DNA of 64,000 bases from Linyphia triangularis (Eukaryota > Arthropoda > Arachnida > Araneae > Linyphiidae), in assembly GCA_963978545.1 (NCBI GenBank), contig OZ021731.1:26550093-26614092 (forward strand). Direction: 5' to 3'. Each line of letters opens with the position of its first letter. Within the stretch, counting starts at the first letter, position 1. A program made the translations under genes and the position numbers. The notes under the pieces were generated by a model that was given only the letters and a program-made list of their open reading frames with translations, did no database searches and was not told where the DNA came from. Positions 58,684 to 64,000 of this stretch are shown here, one piece after another.

Positions 58684-59107
58684 CTAGAATTCGAATGTCC
58701 CTTCCAAACTGTTACACTTCTTTTCGACATTCTCGAATTTCTCCTCTAAACTATTACACTTCTTTTCGACATTCTCGAATTTTCCAATAAATTTGTCTTC
58801 GATTTGTTTAAATCTTTCCTCCATAGTTGCTAAAAGATGACTCTTTAATTCCTCCTGTCCGGCAGATATATTCTTCTGCATTTGCTCTTGACCAGAGAAA
58901 ATGTCTTTCTTCATCTATCTCTTCTTGGCTTTTCTTCATTTGTTCCTGCCCTTTGGACATTTTCTTCTCCATCTCTTCTTGGCCTATCTTCATCTCGTCT
59001 TGGCCTTTCTTCATCTCGTCTTGGCCTTTCTTCATTTCTTGCATGAAAGCAAAAAGCTGTTGAAATTTTTCATCTTGTTCCGCCATTGCTCTGGTAATCG
59101 GCATCAA
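58684..59107 (-). pseudogene. Gag N-terminal coiled-coil region
   Basis: Starts MMPITRAMAEQDEKF at 59107, 1 bp inside the primer-binding site, then has Lys/Glu/Gln-rich heptad-like repeats (EMKKGQD units repeated three times, later KFENVEKKCNSLE repeated twice). A frameshift near 58915 moves to the frame of 58684-58914. An in-frame TAG (58684-58686) separates this from the capsid frame. Predicted coiled coil for Gag self-assembly; the internal repeats could have expanded by slippage. Confidence 0.85.
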
Positions 59108-59125
59108 ATCCCACTTCTGACACCA
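59108..59125 (-). promoter_or_regulatory. Primer-binding site (tRNA-Leu)
   Basis: Read on the minus strand it is TGGTGTCAGAAGTGGGAT, complementary to a tRNA 3' end reading ATCCCACTTCTGACACCA. That matches the 3' end of animal tRNA-Leu as I recall it. It sits 2 bp after the LTR end (GCAACA), the standard position. Confidence 0.85.
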
Positions 59126-59127
59126 GT

Positions 59128-59828
59128 TGTTGCGTGGACGGGTTCAAAAGATTTGAAGCCAAAGCAGATCAAAACTTGCAGAAATTTATTCCAAAATAAC
59201 TCTAGTAGACATAATACAGCTCTATACACAACAATAGAGCACAAAACAGCAGTTAAAAACTTGACAACACAACTGCTAAATTGTCGCAAAAGACAATGCA
59301 ATACAGTTCGCTTTCGGAACTCTCTGAACGCTCACTGAGACTCAGTAATTCCAGTCAACTAATGGACTCAGCTAACAACTAACTCAGTGACTCAAAATCA
59401 GTCAACTACTCCCCCGCTCTCTTGGTCAGCCTTATATAGGATAGGTGAATCTTCTAGAGGTAGATATTTGGAGAACTTTCCAGATTGTAGTCGAAAAGTC
59501 CTATGCATGTACATGGGGACCGAAAATGTCGCCATATGGTCGCTAAATTTGGCGACAAAAATTAGTCGCTAAAACCGTCGCTAACTTGGCTCTATCTCGC
59601 CAATTTGGCGAGATTGCCATTACCATAATGTTAAATGCCCTGCTCCTTGTAACACTCGCTTCCCAGCGTTACCTCTGTAAAACCCGTTATCAAGCATCAA
59701 GAACCATATTGCCGGGAAGCCAACTCAACGACGAACTATTGCACTGCCTTATGCAAAATGTACGTAAATTTTCCTATTTACAAAATTATCACTATGAATT
59801 ATTTACAAATATACAAAAATTTGCAACA
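59128..59828 (-). mobile_element. 5' LTR of the Gypsy element (701 bp)
   Basis: On the minus strand it begins TGTTGC and ends GCAACA. A TATA-like CTATATAAGG lies at 59431-59440 and AATAAA at 59185-59190 (as TTTATT on plus). It matches the solo LTR at 11172-11933. A 21-bp inverted motif with 10-bp arms ATCTCGCCAA lies at 59594-59614, among several CGCCAAA/TTTGGCG repeats. Confidence 0.93.
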
Positions 59829-60218
59829 ATATGTAATTTGTTAAAGACGAATACCAAATAAAAATACATCTACAGATATATAGCAAGGCATGAAATTAAT
59901 ATGAGAAAAAATAATAATAAAAAGTAGAAACTTTTAAGCCTTTCAAGGTAATAAGAGTTCGTCCTAACGGACTGTATGCAAACATCGCCGCCCGACAGTT
60001 CTTACTAAACTAAAATTATTTTTTTTAAAAGTAGGTCAAAGAAAATTAGATCAGCGTTTTAATTGAACAGGAATATACAAACACAATTAAATTAAATGTA
60101 TAAACAAAATAAATTTTATTTTGTTTTTATTCTGCTTTGATAATTTGGTCAAATTTATTAAAACGATCCATTTTATTTTCTTTGGTAATAAATGTCGCCA
60201 ACTTTGTTAATGACAGGT
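59829..60218 (+). repeat. R2 repeat, copy 2 (~390 bp)
   Basis: Direct repeat of 52955-53345. Homology begins at the first base outside the LTR and ends at a shared AGGT. This suggests that the retrotransposon inserted into an R2 copy and that the sequence on its other side was later lost. Confidence 0.9.
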
Positions 60219-61189
60219 GTACAAGTTATTCAAAAAGGTAACAAGTGTTCTTGAAAATGGGAAAGTAAAATTTCTAGCGGAATATAAATTAATCTGAACT
60301 GACAAAAAATACTATATTGAAAATAATGGCAAACTTTTATTTTACTCTTTTGGATTTTCATGGCAATTGTTTACATAGCACGCCAAATTACAGACATTTC
60401 ACTTATTAGTAAAAAATGTGGAAACTTCTACTATTTGAATCTATCAATTAGAAAATTTTATTTCAAAAATACTATTGGATACAACTGTACTATGGAAAAC
60501 TAGTGTTTTTATAACTTTCTTAGGAGTGAAGAGATGTTGAAAAACGGACTTAAAGTTTTCGTAATAGCACCAAAAAAATTTATGAACAAGGAAAAAGTCA
60601 TTTGGTTCTTGAACAAGAATCAAATCAACTTGTATAAGAATGACTTGTACAAGAATAAAATGAAGATTCTTGAACGTGAATTTTAATCGAATATACAGTT
60701 TTTTGGTAAATATGTGTTTCGTTTCGAATAGTTCGTAAAGTATGTAAAATTTTGAGCTCCGAAAATATTGTAAAACAAGTGGCGACTGCAATGTTCTGCA
60801 ATTTAACTAAATGGAATGATAATTGAGAATAAAAACTTACAATAAAAATAAGTCATATTCAATCCAGTTCAAGACAAATGAAACTGTTTGTAAAATGGGT
60901 ACATAGCTTTCAGATTTTACAACACTAATATCAACTCCTATGAAATTCATAGGTCGTCGAAGGTAAACAAATGAAGGGAAAAAAAATTCCATGGGATTAT
61001 GACGTCAAATCTATCCAGCCAATGATGGAACGTTTTGCTGTTACGTCACGATCCCACTGTTTTCACAATTTTTCTTCTTTCGATATTTTATTAAATAAAT
61101 TTTTAACCGCAATATAACTTACATATTTGGAATCACCTTTGCTTTCTTTATTCAAATTTATTTGCTTTTTACCATTTTTTAAAAAATAC
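60219..61189. other. Unannotated AT-rich sequence
   Basis: A cluster of CTTGTACAAGAAT-type palindromic motifs lies near 60601-60680. The 115-codon minus frame at 60444-60791 spans it and looks like a repeat artefact. No gene. Confidence 0.45.
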
Positions 61190-62095
61190 GCAACATCTCT
61201 ATTGTACTTTTGATAAACGAATGTTAAAATGTTTATTAGCCTTTTTTTTCTTTTCTTTTTTTAATTCATTAAAAGAAAATTACAAAACGACTTCTAATAG
61301 GGCTACAGCTATGAAATTTTCAATCTAAATAGTTTTGGCCTTCTAATTAGATTTTTGAAAAACAGAATGTTAAAATTTTAATTATTTTTTATTATTTTTT
61401 AAATTTTTTTTACAAATGCTACAGCTGTGAAATTTTCAGCATAAGTAGTTTTAGACTTCTAATTAGACTTTTATAAAACATGATGTTAAAATTTTATTAA
61501 CTTTTTTCATTAATTTTTTTACAAAGCGATTAGTAATCGGCCTACAGCTCTGAAAATTTTTTACATAAGTAATTTCGACTTTCTAGTTTGACTTTTAGAC
61601 AAAAAATGTTAAAATTTTAATTTTTTTTTTTTTATTAAATTTTTTGCAATTGGTCCTGAAACCTCTGAAATTTTAAATATAAAATAGTTTCTTCTAATTC
61701 GACCTTTAATGAACACAAAATATTCTCAGAGGGTGACAGGTGTGCGTGTTATTAAAGGGAAATGTTATTGTATTAACGGGGGAAATGTTTTGGTTTCTCA
61801 AAAGAATGGTGGGGTGCTAATATTAAGGGTTTGAGCAGCAATTAATATTTTAGCGAGTGAAACGAGCTTATCCTTACGCAGGGATGAATATTTCAGCGAT
61901 CCAAGCGAGTCTATGCCTGCTCAACTATGAACTTTTCAGCGAGAGAAGCGGCAATGAAATTTGCAACATCAAAACGAGCTTGGTTTTGCAGAGCAATGAA
62001 CCTTCCAGCGAGCAAAGCGAGCCTGTTCATGAAGGAAGAGCCAAAATCTGGGACCTGTACACCAAAGACAGGTCCCAGTAACTCGGAACCACGCA
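61190..62095 (+). mobile_element. Helitron-like fragment with tandem units and 3' GC-richer part
   Basis: Units with TCTAATAGGGCTACAGCTAT, AGTAGTTTTAGACTTCTAAT and AAAACAGAATGTTAAAATTT match the 33- and 51-kb elements. It then enters the AGCGAG-rich part (61850-62030) and a GGTCCCAG block that, in reverse, opens the 50.7-kb element. The CTAG end is not retained. Confidence 0.7.
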
Positions 62096-62318
62096 GCTAA
62101 TTGCTAAATAAAATAATAGTTACTTTTTCGCTTCAATGGAATGAGTTGGTTGGTTTGTGCGCTCAAATACAAAATTTCAAAAATACAACATTTCAACAGG
62201 AAGTCAAAAAATACCATTACATTTAACTCTTCTAAAATTTCTCCCATTAAATTTAATGTTTGATTATTTTTGTGTAGGTCAGATGTATTTTTGTATATAT
62301 CCCCATTATAAACATTTA

Positions 62319-62354
<36 letters not shown>

Positions 62355-63710
62355 GAACTTTACTAAGACAAATTTGTAAATTTTAATTATAAAGATATAA
62401 ATTTCGATTAATTTTATGCTTCACGAAAATTGTACATGAATTCACTGTCATTTTCATGTTTAACATCTGTCATATTCATGTTTAACATCTTCAGATTTAG
62501 TATTGTTCGTATGCTTCAAATTTAAATCTTAGAAAACACTTTTGTTCCAGATAAATTGGCAAAAGTGGAAATTTTTTCTACAGCAAAGCCGTACAAACCA
62601 ACCAACCATTAATTTTATTTTTAGAGAGATAATGTATGTTCTTACAATAATTTCGATGTATATAAAAAAAAAATGGTTCCTGAAGAAATCACGTTCGACT
62701 TTTCGTTTATAACAAAAACATGTTTTTCTTAGAAAAAATCGAGTATGAACAATTTGATAACTTTTTGTGAAATTTTATATTAACTTGGAGCAATAATATA
62801 TTCTTTTGTGAATGTTGCATAATTTTATTGAATCTGAATGTGTAATGTTGTTTACGCATTTTATTACATGCTTTAGTTTTAAAGCATTGTTTATTGTTGA
62901 TGAATCTTGCTACTTCATTTGATTTCAACTCTACAGTGATACATTGAAAAATTTATACAAAGAGTGTATTTCAATCTTTTTTTTTAACCTACCTGTACTG
63001 CACCAGACTATCGTTGAGTAAAGTTCTTTTGTTAAGAGTGAAATACCTTCCGGGAGGTTTTTAAAGAAGAAACTGCTCCGCAAATGCATTTCAAATGTAT
63101 GAAAATCCAAAAATGTTGTACCAACTGAAACGATACCAATTGCTTGAAAACTGATACGAGAAACACTTTGAAAAGAAAGACTAATAAGCGTCAGAAGAGG
63201 CTCGATCTTAAACTCTCTTGAGTATAAGTAACGAATTTCGCTTTCCAGACATAAGCGGGTCCAGAAATTCGACCTTTAACTGGGTATATATCGTTTACTG
63301 ATGTATTGCTTATGTACTGGATATGTATGGCACTAGGCATATATGGTGTGCTAAATATATTTTTTTTATAGCTATTTTAAAAGAATAACTTAAAAAAAAA
63401 TTATCTCACGAACCCTTAAAAAGCCAATGAATTGTGATTGAAAGAAAATTCTGAAAGATCATCTTCAGATGGATCTGAAAGAAAATTTCGAAATTTAATT
63501 AGTTTTGACGTTTATAAAAGTTTAGAATTTTGAGAGGATAAAATACTGATCTCTGACTGTAAATTCTGAAGAGTCCATAACTGGCTTCCACTCTGTAAGC
63601 AGATTATGCCAATTGAATAGATGCCATACTGTTTCCAATATAATTATGAGTAATTGGTTACCTTTGGTTACCAACTAAAGCTAAGTAGTTATGAAAATTA
63701 TTGTATAAAA
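62096..63710. other. Unannotated AT-rich sequence
   Basis: No gene. A31 tract at 62323-62353. A TTGGTTGGTTTG motif near 62147 and its complement near 62598 are SINE-tail-like but have no SINE body. Confidence 0.45.
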
Positions 63711-63970
<260 letters not shown>

Positions 63971-64000
63971 ACAGAGAGAGAGGCTAAGTTCATATAGGTG

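Larger units (their letters stand above)
55185..59828 (-). mobile_element. 3'-truncated Ty3/Gypsy retrotransposon
   Basis: Minus-strand order: LTR (59128-59828), tRNA-Leu primer-binding site, gag, protease, reverse transcriptase, RNase H, and the start of integrase. The remainder of integrase and the 3' LTR are missing. The break lies near 55185, where the integrase similarity fades into AT-rich host sequence. Several in-frame stops and at least three frameshifts make it non-functional. The gene order protease, RT, RNase H, integrase and the primer site fit Ty3/Gypsy. The outer end abuts R2, whose other copy lacks the element. Confidence 0.93.

Noticed and set aside
60444..60791. 115-codon minus-strand frame
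   Set aside because: Low-complexity Phe/Ile/Leu/Lys composition through a cluster of short repeats; no domain.

Overview
This is a eukaryotic, strongly AT-rich window dominated by repeats, with no intact protein-coding gene that I can support. Abundant microsatellites, tRNA-derived SINEs, a Ty3/Gypsy retroelement, THAP-domain debris and many short inverted-repeat DNA elements point to an arthropod. An arachnid is plausible from the overall style, but that is an impression and not a demonstrated assignment. Nothing suggests a bacterial or organellar origin.

Layout. 0-9 kb: (CA)n and (AAAT)n arrays, two full-length copies of one tRNA-derived SINE (each with a perfect 13-14 bp target-site duplication), and a tandem ~142-bp repeat whose inverted partner lies at 54 kb. 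9-24 kb: two TTAA-flanked inverted-repeat elements, two 241-bp near-perfect palindromic MITEs with TA target sites, a 762-bp solo LTR with a 4-bp target duplication, a 5'-truncated SINE, a second SINE type, diverged direct duplications, a TATCG array and a hAT-like element with an 8-bp target duplication. 24-50 kb: mostly unannotatable sequence with two copies of a TTAA-flanked MITE, a Helitron-like element carrying about ten ~147-bp tandem units (30.9-32.9 kb), a partial LTR, a foldback element with a 64-bp array in one arm (42.5-43.1 kb), and several higher-GC single-copy-looking blocks with CTCF-like or other regulatory-looking motifs. 50-55 kb: more Helitron-like repeats, two broken THAP zinc-finger fragments, and a candidate terminal exon. 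55.2-59.8 kb: a minus-strand Ty3/Gypsy element with a 5' LTR, a tRNA-Leu primer-binding site, gag, protease, reverse transcriptase, RNase H and the start of integrase. It is broken by several stops and frameshifts and lacks most of integrase and the 3' LTR. 60-64 kb: a Helitron-like fragment and a long (TA)n array.

How it fits together: the recognisable coding capacity is retrotransposon-derived and dead. The other elements are non-autonomous passengers (SINEs, MITEs, Helitron-like) that depend on enzymes encoded elsewhere. The higher-GC blocks at 22.8-23.5, 25.9-26.6, 28.2-28.6, 34.75-35.1 and 45.4-46.1 kb are the best candidates for host regulatory DNA. I did not find a convincing new multi-gene system. 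The most unusual items are the palindromic MITE pair, the Helitron-like elements with near-nucleosomal-length tandem units, the E2F-like palindromes inside the LTR family, and the four same-orientation CTCF-like cores. All coordinates and alignments were made by eye.
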